Source of the DNA: Cheiracanthium punctorium
Lineage: Eukaryota; Arthropoda; Arachnida; Araneae; Cheiracanthiidae
Direction of reading: 5' to 3'
NCBI GenBank assembly: GCA_038373885.1
Contig: JAWZYV010010236.1
Location: forward strand, 1-64,000
DNA: 64,000 nucleotides
Shown here: positions 35,478 to 45,518 of the stretch, piece after piece
Layout of the letters: each line of letters begins with the position of its first letter
Numbering within the stretch: the stretch's first letter is position 1
Notes under the pieces: model-generated
Database searches by the model: none
Seen by the model: the letters and a program-made list of their open reading frames with translations, nothing else
What the model was told of the DNA's origin: nothing
Made by a program: the position numbers and the translations under genes

Positions 35478-36155
35478 CAGTGTCCTCTCACTTATACACG
35501 TTACAAGAGACCGACTTAAAATCGTGTATAAATGAGAGTCGCGTGTAAGTGAGAGAATCTTATATTCTAACTCCTCATCTAAATTATGAGAGACAAAACA
35601 TTAAAAATAACTCGGCTGTTCGAGCCTCGTCAGGGGGAGACCCCCCTGAACCAACCTAATTTTTTTACTTTCATTATTACCATATTAAAACGATATTAAT
35701 TGACTATGTCATTTTATCTCTCGTGTATTTCGCCTAAAAACCCTATGTTGAAATTTTTATGATTTTAATCTATTTATAGAAAAATAGATGTGATACATAG
35801 TCTATAGCTTACGAAATATTGCAACAATAGACTAAAGCTTTTGTGAACTAATAGTATTTAAATATATGTAAAAAATACACGTGATGCATATTCTACAGCT
35901 TACGAAATATTGTAACAGTAGATTAAAGCTGTTGTGAACTAACAGTATTTAAATATATGTAAAATTATGTCACATACTTTTATGTAGTTTTTTTATGTCG
36001 CATAATTGGGACACATTTTTGGACAATTTTCAATAAAGCGGGTGAGAGATAAAATGACATAGTCATTAAAACAAAAACAAATACGGGATCTTCCGAAATT
36101 CGCGCATAAAAGAGAGACTTGTGTAACCGAGAGCCGAATAAGTGAGAGGTCACTG
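35478..36155. mobile_element. pogo/Tigger-like element, copy 2, with an insert
   Basis: The ends CAGTGTCCTCTCACTTATAC and, inward from the right, CAGTGACCTCTCACTTATTC form TIRs. TA flanks both sides (35476-35477 and 36156-36157). Inside, a second inverted pair, GACTATGTCATTTTATCTCT (about 35702) and its complement (about 36068), encloses a 91-bp direct repeat. That explains why this copy is twice the size of the one at 15352. Confidence 0.78.
35790..35970. repeat. 91-bp direct tandem duplication
   Basis: TGATACATAGTCTATAGC and TGATGCATATTCTACAGC start two consecutive 91-bp units that share CTTACGAAATATTG and AGTATTTAAATATATGTAAA. Confidence 0.82.
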
Positions 36156-36185
36156 TAATTATTACTGCACAGTACAGTATTATTA

Positions 36186-36860
36186 CTATAGGTCCGCATG
36201 GCATATCGCACATGCAATGTTGAGCTGGGCGAATATCGTGCAGTTATCTCTACCTCAAGTTGAATTTTTTTCCGTGATTATTCCTCGATGATATGCCCGA
36301 TTTCGGATTTCCTTTCTTTTTAAGTGATCAGCATCGTGACCTTGACTAATGTCATAAGTTCGACGAGCGCGCGGAGCGAGTCATTGAGAAATAGAATAAT
36401 TCTTCTAATATCTCCATTGACAGTGAATGGCAGCAGGTTTTTCGGTGATTATTCCTCCCTGGTCAACCCGATTGGTTCGATTTCAGATTCATAACTTGTC
36501 ACCATGGGTACCTATAACCATGCCAAACTTGAACTAAATCGGCCAAACGGTTTAGGAGGAGAAGCGTTACATTGGAATGCCTGAGCGTAGTGTAAGAGCT
36601 TCGCTCACATCACTAAGCTCAATTAACAAGAGTAGCACAACTCATTTAGAAAAAGCTCAACAGACGTTCTGAGAACGTCCCTTGAACGTTTTCTAAACTA
36701 GTTATGCCACTAGACAAGCGCTGCACTTTATTATTATGACTGCCTACTGAACGTTCAGTACTGTATTTCATGTCTCTCTCTTCTACTGATCATAAATATT
36801 GTTCATTTACAAGACTGCACAGTACAGTGTTGCATTACGTTGAATAACACTGCTTTTTTA
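36186..36860. other. Stretch without gene
   Basis: Short GC-richer phrases such as GACGAGCGCGCGGAGCGAG are present. No gene or element boundary was recognised. Confidence 0.4.
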
Positions 36861-37675
36861 CTTTCCGAACATGTACCATGTAAGGAAAGTTTTGTAATCA
36901 TGAAAAAATTCGAATTCGAGATTTTGGTGTATTGACACGTTTTGAGGTCTTCTAAATTCATTTATGCTATTTTTACGAGATGTATGTATGTATGTGTCTG
37001 TGTGTGTATGTGTGTTTGTGTGTATGTGAGTGAACACGATAGCTCCTGAACGGGGGATGCGATTGAGCTCAAATTGGGTATATATGTTATAAACCACCGT
37101 CGCAAGACCGGTATTGATTTTGGTGTGTATAGGATTTATAGTTTTTCTACAGGGCTACGACAAAGATTTCTTTTACATTATGGCCTATGGGGGAAAATTC
37201 TGGAAAGTGCGCTAGCGTTTAAACAGTGCATTCGATTGAGCTCAAATTAGGTATAGATGTTATAAACCACCATCGTAAGACCAGTATTGATTTTGATGTG
37301 TATAGGACTTATAGTTTTTCTACAGGGCTAAAACAAAGATTTCTTTTACATTATGGCCTATGGAGAGAAATTCTTGAAAGTGCGCTAGCGTTTAAACGGT
37401 ACATTCGATTGAGCTCAAATTGGGTATATATGTTATAAACCACCGTCGCAAGACCTGTATTGATTTTGGTGTGTATAGGACTTATTGTTTTTCTACAGGG
37501 CTACGACAAAGATTTCTTTTACATTACGGCCTATGGGACGAAATTCTTGAAATTGCGCTAGCGTTTAAACGGTGCATTCGATTGAGCTTCAATTTGGTAT
37601 ATATATTTGAATGATTCATCGATTAAAATTTATTTAAATGCTTGGTAATGATCTTAATCGTAAGTGTTCGGAAAG
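36861..37675. mobile_element. Candidate element bounded by CTTTCCGAAC inverted repeats
   Basis: CTTTCCGAAC opens the region and its exact complement GTTCGGAAAG closes it. Between them lie (TGTA/TGTG)n and a 173-bp tandem array. The TIR is only 10 bp and no target duplication is evident, so this could be a satellite-bearing transposon or chance. Confidence 0.45.
37061..37615. repeat. 173-bp tandem array, just over three units
   Basis: GATTGAGCTCAAATT begins units at 37061, 37234, 37407 and (partial, GATTGAGCTTCAATT) 37580, exactly 173 bp apart. Units share ATATGTTATAAACCACC, GTAAGACC-like text and GTTTTTCTACAGGGCT. The short frames inside repeat with the unit and are not genes. Confidence 0.92.
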
Positions 37676-37915
37676 TCGAGTGGAGTCACTCCAGATTTTT
37701 TACATTGTTTATTCATTACTTTATGTGGTAAATGATAGTAATATAGTCAGGGAATGACTTAAAACTGTTTGAGGAGTGCTCTTAAGGGTTTAAAATAATT
37801 GTGTATGTTTTTTCAAAACTTGTTACATGTACCCCGTTTCACAACGCGAAATTTTCACTTACGCAAGACATCTTGGGGCGCAATCCTCGCGTACGTCAAG
37901 ACTCCACTGTACTGC

Positions 37916-37916
<1 letters not shown>

Positions 37917-37946
<30 letters not shown>
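37917..37946. repeat. (ATT)n microsatellite, left part
   Basis: This pure ATT repeat continues in phase-like form at 38988-39012 on the far side of the hAT element, so the element landed in a microsatellite. Confidence 0.85.
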
Positions 37947-38093
37947 TAGAGATTGCAATCCGGAACACGAGATCTGGTAATCCGGCAAGTCCGGCATCAT
38001 TAGACATCTACCGTATCCGTAAAGTACTAAAGAAAGGAAAAGAGTACAAATGAAAATGAAGGAGTTCCAGGACAATACTTGTCTTCTGTTCAT

Positions 38094-38180
38094 GACTATT
38101 TGTTGGCAATAAAACCAGCATGTGTAGAAGCTGAAAGGGGCTTTCCAGCCGCTGGCTATACTTCTAACTCTCGAAGTTAA
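38094..38180 (+). pseudogene. hAT transposase, C-terminal dimerisation motif remnant
   Basis: The frame begins DYLLAIKPACVEAERGFPAAG and ends NSRS before a stop. It follows the conserved hAT C-terminal signature YLxIxxxSxxSERxFSxAG, where dimerisation occurs in intact hAT proteins. Upstream coding sequence is eroded to about 20 noncoding codons, so this is a fragment of the element's own transposase. Changes at the usual SER and FSAAG positions (AER, FPAAG) fit decay. Confidence 0.7.
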
Positions 38181-38662
38181 GTCAGTTGGCAGATAACACT
38201 GTTAACACTATTTGTTTCCTACGATTCTTTTTTAAAAACAAAACTTATTTTTTTTTTATAATTGATAGACCCAAAATTATTATTCAAAGAAAATTTATTG
38301 AAAAATACTCGATATTGTGATAACTGTGCATTTCTTTAAATCTATGATAACTGTCATCATAATTATAAGACTGCTTAACATGGCGAAATTACATAATTAT
38401 TCTGAACTCAGTTGATTAAGTTATATTTAGGTAACATAAGAAACCTACATAATGTAATGGAAGTTACAAGGTAATTTTCATTGGTGTCATTTGTGAATTC
38501 TATTAGACTGAACTTAAACTATTACGCTAAATATTATATTCATAAAAGCAATTATAATTATAGTATTTATAATTAAATGTAATTAGATTATTTCTTAAGA
38601 AATAAACGGTCTTTTTCATAAACTTTACGATACACTCACGTAAACATTTTTCATTCAATTAA

Positions 38663-38882
38663 CCCTCTGAGCGTCTTGGAAATGGGCAAATAATGTAAAG
38701 TTGTTTTCACTGCAAAATTTTGATAGGAAGATTTGTAATTATTAAAAAGTTAACTCCTAAAGCTTTAATATCGAAATATATTTTATGATGCCTTGGTGTT
38801 ATATATAATTTAAATTATAGATGCATTGCAGTGAAAACTGGAATGAAGTGAACGGGATTTTACGTCTCAGCCACTTGGAGGG
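38663..38882. mobile_element. TTAA MITE nested in the hAT element
   Basis: TTAA lies at 38659-38662 and 38883-38886. The ends start CCCTCTGAGCGTC and, inward from the right, CCCTCCAAGTGGC. An inner inverted pair, GTTTTCACTGCA and TGCAGTGAAAAC, is present. At 220 bp and without coding sequence, it fits a piggyBac-like MITE. Confidence 0.75.
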
Positions 38883-39240
38883 TTAAATTTGGAACGAAAG
38901 AGAAATCGCTTTCACGTGGACAATCCGACCGGATTCGGTCCGAATCCAACTAGATTGAAATTGGTGCCTGATTGCAATCTCTGTTGATATTATTATTATT
39001 ATTATTATTATTGCGGAAGAAGAACAGTTCATGTATCTGTTAATTGAATCTGCCCTGCGTTGGAATATTGAGGTAAAATCCTTCCCACTGAATGAAAGGA
39101 AACCAGAGAAACTACCATCAGGCAACTAAACAATGATTTTGAGCTGACTTGTCGAAATTGAGACCACGATGATACCGTGTACGCTAAACGGCCGTATTCA
39201 CCAAGTACTTCACAACCGTGTTAACCCTTTCAGACGTTAA

Positions 39241-39843
39241 CCCGTAAGCAGGCGCGCTGGGGTAAATCTCACCCCAGCGACATTTTTTCTTCGTAAAATG
39301 GGAGAAATTTTTTGAGAACAAGTTTGCCCCGTCTTCTACCTTTCGAAGTCAAGGTCTAGTTGGGGTGGGTGAAGGAATTTCGTTTCTTTGTTATCCGGAA
39401 GGGAAGAAAACTCCACTTTGGGACTAAATACTCCCGTGCGACTAACAACGTTTCATTACGTTGTTAACGTAAACTAAGTATAAACTAAATGTAAATTAAC
39501 TATAAATGGACGTTACACTACTGGTATGTATTGACCAAAGGCTATTAAATGAAATTAATATCCTATTAATTAAGTAATGAGTGTTTTTAGGTATAAAGCA
39601 TTCATATGCGATTTTCTTCTCAGAAAGCATGGTATTTAAAGAAACTGACAGAAAATCTCTCAATAAATATAAAAAGCACGATTTCTTCCCATGAAACGTA
39701 ACAGAACTGATGTATTTTATGTTATAAGTCCACAAATTTGTTTTTAAAACGTTTTTAATCAAAAATATAAAGAAGACAAAATGGGGTAAGATTTACCCCA
39801 TGCGACTGCTTAAGTTACAAAAGTAGACGCGCGTGCTTACGGG
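39241..39843. mobile_element. TTAA element with CCCGTAAGCA ends
   Basis: TTAA flanks both sides (39237-39240 and 39844-39847). The TIRs CCCGTAAGCAGGCGCG and CCCGTAAGCACGCGCG differ at one base in 16. Both subterminal regions carry palindromes: CTGGGGTAAATCTCACCCCAG on the left and ATGGGGTAAGATTTACCCCAT on the right. The 88-codon minus frame inside has no domain. Confidence 0.82.
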
Positions 39844-39847
39844 TTAA

Positions 39848-40377
39848 ATAGACATCAAATATACATCAATTCGACATCTGACCCTCGTTCCTATGAGTTA
39901 CCACAGGTGTCGCAGTACGTACTGAATATGGCAGTAAGAGAATCAAACTTGAGTGAATGGAAATATTTAGAGTTATTACTTAGTCACATGCTCGAACAGT
40001 TACGGTTTCTTTTTAATCGCAGTAAGTAAGTAGGTTTTTTATATGATTATTTTGGCCGTCAGAGTATAGTAACATGCAAGTGTATAAATATCATTGATAA
40101 TGATTGACTTAAAATCGCATTTTAGAAGTATTTAAAATATACTTCGTTGTTAGATTTTTTAGGTCACTAAGTTACTTATTAAATAATTTAGTACAAGCAT
40201 TTATAAACACTCATGCCTACAAGCTATGTATGTGAGATGTTCTATGGATTTTGAAGAATTATATATGTGCATAATTATCAAAAATAGATTATTTTCCAAT
40301 GCCAGGTCATGTACCGATTATAAGCTTGACCGCTACGAAGGACCGGAGATGTTGGTCAATTTATTAAGGGTCACCTA
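39848..40377. other. AT-rich stretch without gene
   Basis: No signal was recognised. Confidence 0.5.
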
Positions 40378-40490
40378 GAAAGCCGACCAACGCTGCCTCT
40401 TATGAGTGGTCTCCTACTTTTAAAGCAATTCCAGATGAGAGACTTAGCACTTGGCGTGGCATAACCAGAGGTATCGTTTTAACGTAAAGG
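40378..40490 (-). mobile_element. SINE family A, fragment
   Basis: On the minus strand it reads CGATACCTCTGGTTATGCC then CCAAGTGCTAAGTCTCTCAT, matching the middle of family A. Both ends are missing. A poly-G run near 40510 follows. Confidence 0.55.
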
Positions 40491-42860
40491 ACGAAATAGA
40501 TAGGGCCAGGTGGGGGGGGGGGGGAAATAATCAAGTACTTGGCCATGGCGGAGGAAAAGGGAGGGGGGGGAGGTAGTTCATAAGCACCTGTATATTTTTC
40601 ATAAAAATCATGTTAATGCTATGAATGAAAGAAAAGGTTCGCAATTCAATGTATTCTTAATATATTTCAAAAAAGAAAGATCAGAAAAGGATTATTCTTC
40701 AAAATATTTAGCTAAAGAAATAACGTCCACGAAGAAATATTTCCACACAGGAGTGTAGGCAGGGGATGGCTGATGGGGCAGTAGCCACCAGCGAAATAAG
40801 TAACCATGAAATATGAAAAAGATTACGTATTTGAGGATAAATTTAAAAGTTCTGATTGAAAAATGTGAGGTTCAGCTACACACCTAAGCCAAAAGAAATA
40901 TTTTCACTAATGTATGTTTCTCCAACTGCATTAAGAGTTCAAGACTTTAAATTCGATTTAAGAATTTTATTTTTTTATTTATTTATTTATTTTTAGATGC
41001 CAAATCTTGTAGGCAAAGTAAAGGGTTCCTTCCACACCCCAAAACAACAGGTATGTTATATCGATTTTTATAAGCTATGATGCAGTCTAGTTTTTTGAGT
41101 TCTCAGTCACCTCGGGAAAAAAATCTTGGCTAAACTACTGGTTTCACAAAAATAATTTCTACAATAAACAGTTAATTAAACTGTAAATTTCATTGATTTT
41201 AACTATTGTTCCAGGAATATTTAACTAATGGAGTAATTAAAAATTCCATTTTCATACAGAGCTTTGATAAGTGTAAGGATACATCCATTTTACCCCTCAT
41301 CACAAAAAAAAATTAACTTAGAAATTTCAATTTTATTCTTAATTTTTTTATATAACCCAGTTTTCTTAAAGTCTCTCTACTAATATGTATCAAAATATAA
41401 ATGCTTTATCTATTTACAAGGAAGAATCCAGAAGAAAGTTTTTCAATATCACCAGTTAACCGGCATTCTGTTTAGAGCATAAACAAGAAGTTTTGCACAC
41501 ATTAATATTATTGAAATATCCTAAAACTTCATTAGAAGTTCTTGTCATGTAATTAAAATATGTCTCCATAAAAAAATATTTGAAAATCTAAATTTTTATT
41601 GTGAAAAAAGATATTTTTCAATTTACCCCCATTTTGCCCCCCACTTGACCTTATTAATGGAATGATAGATGTAGGTTTCTATAAAAATAGCAAATAATCA
41701 ACCTGTGATAGCTCATAAAGGCACATCAACCGACCAATCCATCACAGCAATTCTCAAACAAAAGCCCCATTCAATTGAAAACTACTAAAAAAGAAATGTA
41801 TAGTGTAAAAATATAACATCCAGGACACTTCTCCGGCACCGCACACAGCATATAGCATTAAAAGAATCCAAAAGTTAGTAGGCTTTCAGCATTGTGTTTT
41901 AGCAAAAGAACTAACGTCTCAGAAGTGAAGTACTATCCTGCTAATGAATACACCGCAAATCCAATGTTAGATCAGAAAAAAAAAAAAAACACCATGTAAT
42001 GCTAAAATCAAAAAGAAAATTCTGGTTGTTCCAAAACCAAAAAGGCAAATAGCAGATGTCAGACATCGTGATTAAATGTCAAACATCGGTATATCGAACC
42101 TTATTCAACGAAAGTGGATCACTCTTCTTCGTTTCGATAAAATAATTGACAACTGTTTGTCGCTTTTTGCCGGTAATCAAAGACAAAAGCACAATAAATA
42201 CGTTAATTTTGCCCTTATTGCTGTTCCGAGATCATTTCCAAGTCCCACAAAACAAGGGAAGGGGAAGCAGTAACGTTTTAAACAAATAGGCTATTTAGAA
42301 TAGAACGACCTCGTAAAGATGCTCCTGAGATAGAATGATCGCATTGAAGGTATAGCAGCTATTTGGCTGGAACTGTTTTACAGGGGGAAACATCTGACGG
42401 TAAATGCCTTTTCTTTCCAACACTGAGAAGATAAAGATTTCCTTTTTTTTTCAATAAACTTTAATGTTCTCTCGCAGTTCAGAGTTAATGGTTTATCAGT
42501 GAAGAATAATAAAGCAATTAAGATATGTTTCGTTCCTCCCGCATTATTATACATATGTACAGCCCGTCTGAAAAGTAATAAAATCGATTGTTTACAGTTT
42601 GTACAAAACAGAAAGAGTTATTGCAATCATGAATAACACGATAAGAAATTGCATGTTTTATGAGCTTTTCGGATCATTTTTCTCGCGTAAGGTGATACGG
42701 TTTAAAGCGTGGTGTTTAATCAGTTGAATTTATTGAGTGATAAAGAGTTAAACAAAAGTTAAATTAAACGAGCTTTTTTTTAATGATGTGTTGCTGGAAT
42801 ACGATATTGAAGAATGTTTAAAGAACGTAATTTACAATGGCTGATTGTCCTCAGTGATAT
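40491..42860. other. Gene-free stretch with poly-G and poly-A tracts
   Basis: G-runs lie at about 40510-40525 and 40563-40571. TACAGCCCGTCTGAAAAGTA at about 42558 resembles a mariner-type terminus, but its partner was not found. The 65-codon frame at 42076 has no domain. Confidence 0.45.
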
Positions 42861-42879
42861 GACATTCGAATGTTCTATA

Positions 42880-43140
42880 ATCGATTACTATATTTCGACT
42901 AGAATCAGTAATTGATTATTTGAATCGTGAATATTTTTACTATTCGAATAGTATTCGAGAATAGTATTCGAAGAGTATCCGCGATTTCACTATGGGAGTA
43001 CTGTTCACGATTTTCACTATTCGAATGGTATTTACGGTTTCACTATTCAAATAGTATTCCCGATTTCACTATTTGAATACTATTCGTTATTTCAAATACT
43101 GTATGCTATTCGAATGCTATGTACTGAGCAATCTAATGGA
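42880..43140. repeat. ATTCGAATAGTATTCG minisatellite, left block
   Basis: Degenerate units of about 26 bp (CACTATTCGAATAGTATTCG plus CGATTT) repeat several times, ending with GCTATGTACTGAGCAATC. The same array and end motif recur at 43985-44165, on the far side of the mariner element. Confidence 0.75.
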
Positions 43141-43236
43141 TTTTAAAAAATGAGTTGGCTTAAATGATTTAACGATTGAACAGTTTCGAATTTAATGGGT
43201 CATCTGTGGTCGAGAGAGTCCGTCGTCGTATGTATA

Positions 43237-43925
43237 TGGGGTGTTCAAATGAAAAGGTACAAAACAAAATTTGTGAAAATGAAGTTTTTATTCAAGGTAT
43301 GCATAATAGGCCTGAGCACAACGATCCCATTTATGAACGAGCAGAAGTATTCCTGGTTCCCAAAATTTCTGGGGCTGTGATGATATCCCGTCCTTCACAG
43401 CGTCCTTGAGTTCGTCATCCGAGTGCAAGAGCTTCCCTTCCAGATGCCTTTTCAGGGAACCAAACTCATGGAAATCGTAGGGCGACATGTCCGGACTGTA
43501 GGGCGGATGATCAAGCTGTTCCCACTTAAACTTGGCCAGTTCCTTGGCGAAAACGGGCACTCCTTTTCTCACTGACTTGCGGGGCACACAATCTTCCCTG
43601 TATACGGTCATCATCCGGCGATTAGTGGCCGGTTTAAAACTTTCCCTGTCAGAAATCGGATAATGCCTCGCTGCATTTAAATCGTATAATTTTGCAATGT
43701 GAACACCATTTTGTCTTCATATGCACTCCCCGTCAATTGGACGTAGGAGGGTGCTTTTTATAAGAGCTTCTGCTCTCTCCTTCGGCCCAGCATGATCTTA
43801 TCCACGCCAGAGACTCCAAACGCGTCCCTAGATGTCTCGCTACGTTCTCCCATAGCGGCATAGGCACATATTTAAACGGTTAAGTTGTTGCGACGTTTCG
43901 TACCTTTTTATTTGAACAGACCTTG
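43237..43925 (-). mobile_element. Deleted mariner element
   Basis: The ends TGGGGTGTTCAAATGAAAAG and, inward from the right, CAAGGTCTGTTCAAATAAAA form TIRs that continue to GGTACRAAAC. TA flanks both sides (43235-43236 and 43926-43927). At 689 bp it is about half of a full mariner. It keeps only the last part of the transposase on the minus strand. Its position within the minisatellite shows it is younger than that array. Confidence 0.85.
43288..43614 (-). pseudogene. Mariner transposase, C-terminal fragment
   Basis: This 108-codon frame ends shortly before the left TIR, as expected for a mariner gene. The region around residues 36-56 contains HPPYSPDMSPYDFHEFGSLK, which matches the mariner HPPYSPDLAPxDxxLF block holding the third catalytic aspartate. 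Downstream residues (HLEGKLLHSDDELKDAV) also fit the family. The helix-turn-helix part and the first two catalytic residues are gone by internal deletion, so the product cannot transpose on its own. In full elements this enzyme cuts and joins at TA. Confidence 0.85.
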
Positions 43926-43974
43926 TAGATACAGGATCTCTCATTAAAAACCCGAGCCTCCGAAATGGGAAAAA

Positions 43975-44170
43975 AAAATTAGAATACTATTCGAACAGTA
44001 TTCGCTATTTCACTATTCGAAGAGTATTCGCTAATTCACTATTCGAACACAGTTAGCAATTTCTATTCGAGATTTCGAGTGCTACGTGCTGAGCATTCGA
44101 ATGGATTGCTCAAAATCGATTATGTCGAATGCATTTAATAATCGACTTGTTCGAATAGTTTCATCCATCC
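43975..44170. repeat. ATTCGAATAGTATTCG minisatellite, right block
   Basis: The left array's unit and terminal motif (GCTACGTGCTGAGCATTCGA) resume here, ending with TGTTCGAATAGTTTCATCC. Confidence 0.7.
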
Positions 44171-44522
44171 ATGTCTACTAGTTCTACTGCGAGGAAAAAA
44201 GAAATTTTTAGATATTTCTTCTGTTTGATTATTTAAAGCGATATGCAAATGATTCAGTTATAAATGTTAGTATTAGTTTTCATGATTCAGTCCTCTTCTC
44301 ATAAAGCCTTTTTTTTAGCAAATATTCTTTTTGTAAATTCAAATTAATTTATTTTAGTTAATTTATTGCATTTATAAAGTACCTTTTATGCTGCATTAAT
44401 CCTATTTTTTAAGTTCAGAGTCGCAACTGAAGGGTTGAAAACAGGACACGTGCCTCAGAGGCCGTGTTAAAGGGGTGCCAAAGTCACTTATAGTTCCATT
44501 CATTTATATTAATCTGTGGAAC
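44171..44522. other. AT-rich stretch without gene
   Basis: No signal was recognised. Confidence 0.5.
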
Positions 44523-44524
44523 TA

Positions 44525-45516
44525 CAGGGTGATCAGTTTAACCCATTTATGCCTAGCGTCCCTTTTTTGGGACGGCATTGTCGCTAGCAGTTGAAAACGT
44601 TATTTATTTTTCCTAGCCTTTATTCACTAGTATTGAACCTCAACTCCACAAAATATTTTAACATGACCCAGTAGGATGTTGTCATTTCAATTTTTATACA
44701 TAATGATTTTAAAAGAAAGCATCCCTTGTTCAAGAAGTTGACATCAGAAATTTATCTATTATTGCTTGTATTAGCAAAAATAGAAGGAAGTCGCAAAAAT
44801 ATCTGGGCAGAAATGGGTTAAAAGAGTACCCAATGCTTTTTCTTATAACCTTTCAATCTGACGTATGCGGCAACTATTCTACACTGAAATATGATTGGTT
44901 GAACGTTCTTTAAGTATGGGAAGCAATTTACAACACTGTTGGACTGTTACAACTTTATTTGTGAGGTAAAACAGAAATGGACGACGCCCAATGGTGTTTA
45001 AATCCTGTGATAATTTCCTTTTCGAAAAATATAATTTAATTCAATTTTTTTTTACATTATCATTTCTTACAGAAAATGTTGATAACCTTCGTCACCATTT
45101 TGAGTGCAAACAGGAACACGTCGAACCAAGTTTCCTGACACTCTTCTCAACATTGTTGGTGTTATTGACGAGGTTTCTACAGATATGGTTTATTTAAAAT
45201 TCATGTGTTTTCATGTTTGCATTCAAACTGGTGGCAAACGTTTTCAACATTTGCTGCAAGGAATGATAATTTAAAAAAATGATTTAAATTATGTTTTTCA
45301 AAAATGAACTTATCGCAAGATTAAGCAACCGTGTGCGTCTCCATTTATGTATTACGTCACAGATAAAGTCGTAACAGTCCAACAGTGTTGGAAATCGTCT
45401 TACACATTTAAAAAAGGTTCAAGCAATTGTATTTCAGTGTAGACAATTTGCCACATCCGTCATATTCAAAGGTTATAAGAAAAACCACCGGGTACTCTTT
45501 TCAATTGATCACCTTG
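44525..45516. mobile_element. Foldback TIR element with arms of about 160 bp
   Basis: The left arm begins CAGGGTGATCAGTT. After a nested MITE it continues AAAGAGTACCCAATGC, then TTTTTCTTATAACCTTT and on to AACACTGTTGGACTGTTAC. The right arm repeats all of this inverted with modest divergence. TA flanks both ends (44523-44524 and 45517-45518). The first dozen bases match the element at 23993-25380, so the two are likely related. There is no coding core. Confidence 0.85.
44542..44817. mobile_element. TTAA MITE nested in the foldback arm
   Basis: TTAA lies at 44538-44541 and 44818-44821. The ends are CCCATTTATGCCTAGCG and, inward from the right, CCCATTTCTGCCCAGAT. An internal CCCTTTTTTGGG palindrome is present. 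The mate arm of the host element shows the uninterrupted site (CAATTGAAAAGAGTACCC), confirming insertion. Confidence 0.82.
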
Positions 45517-45518
45517 TA

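Larger units (their letters stand above)
37947..38983. mobile_element. hAT element inserted in an (ATT)n microsatellite
   Basis: The TIRs are TAGAGATTGCAATC (left) and, inward from the right, CAGAGATTGCAATC, matching the hAT pattern YARNG. The flanking octamers TTATTATT and TTGATATT match at 6 of 8 positions. A relic of a hAT transposase C terminus lies inside, and a TTAA MITE at 38663-38882 is nested within. Confidence 0.78.

Noticed and set aside
37061..37615. CRISPR array
   Set aside because: The units are 173 bp of continuous repeat with no repeat-spacer alternation, and the genome is eukaryotic.
37799..38053. 84-codon frame with a Tyr run
   Set aside because: The Tyr run is the (ATT)n microsatellite read in frame, and the rest is the hAT terminus.
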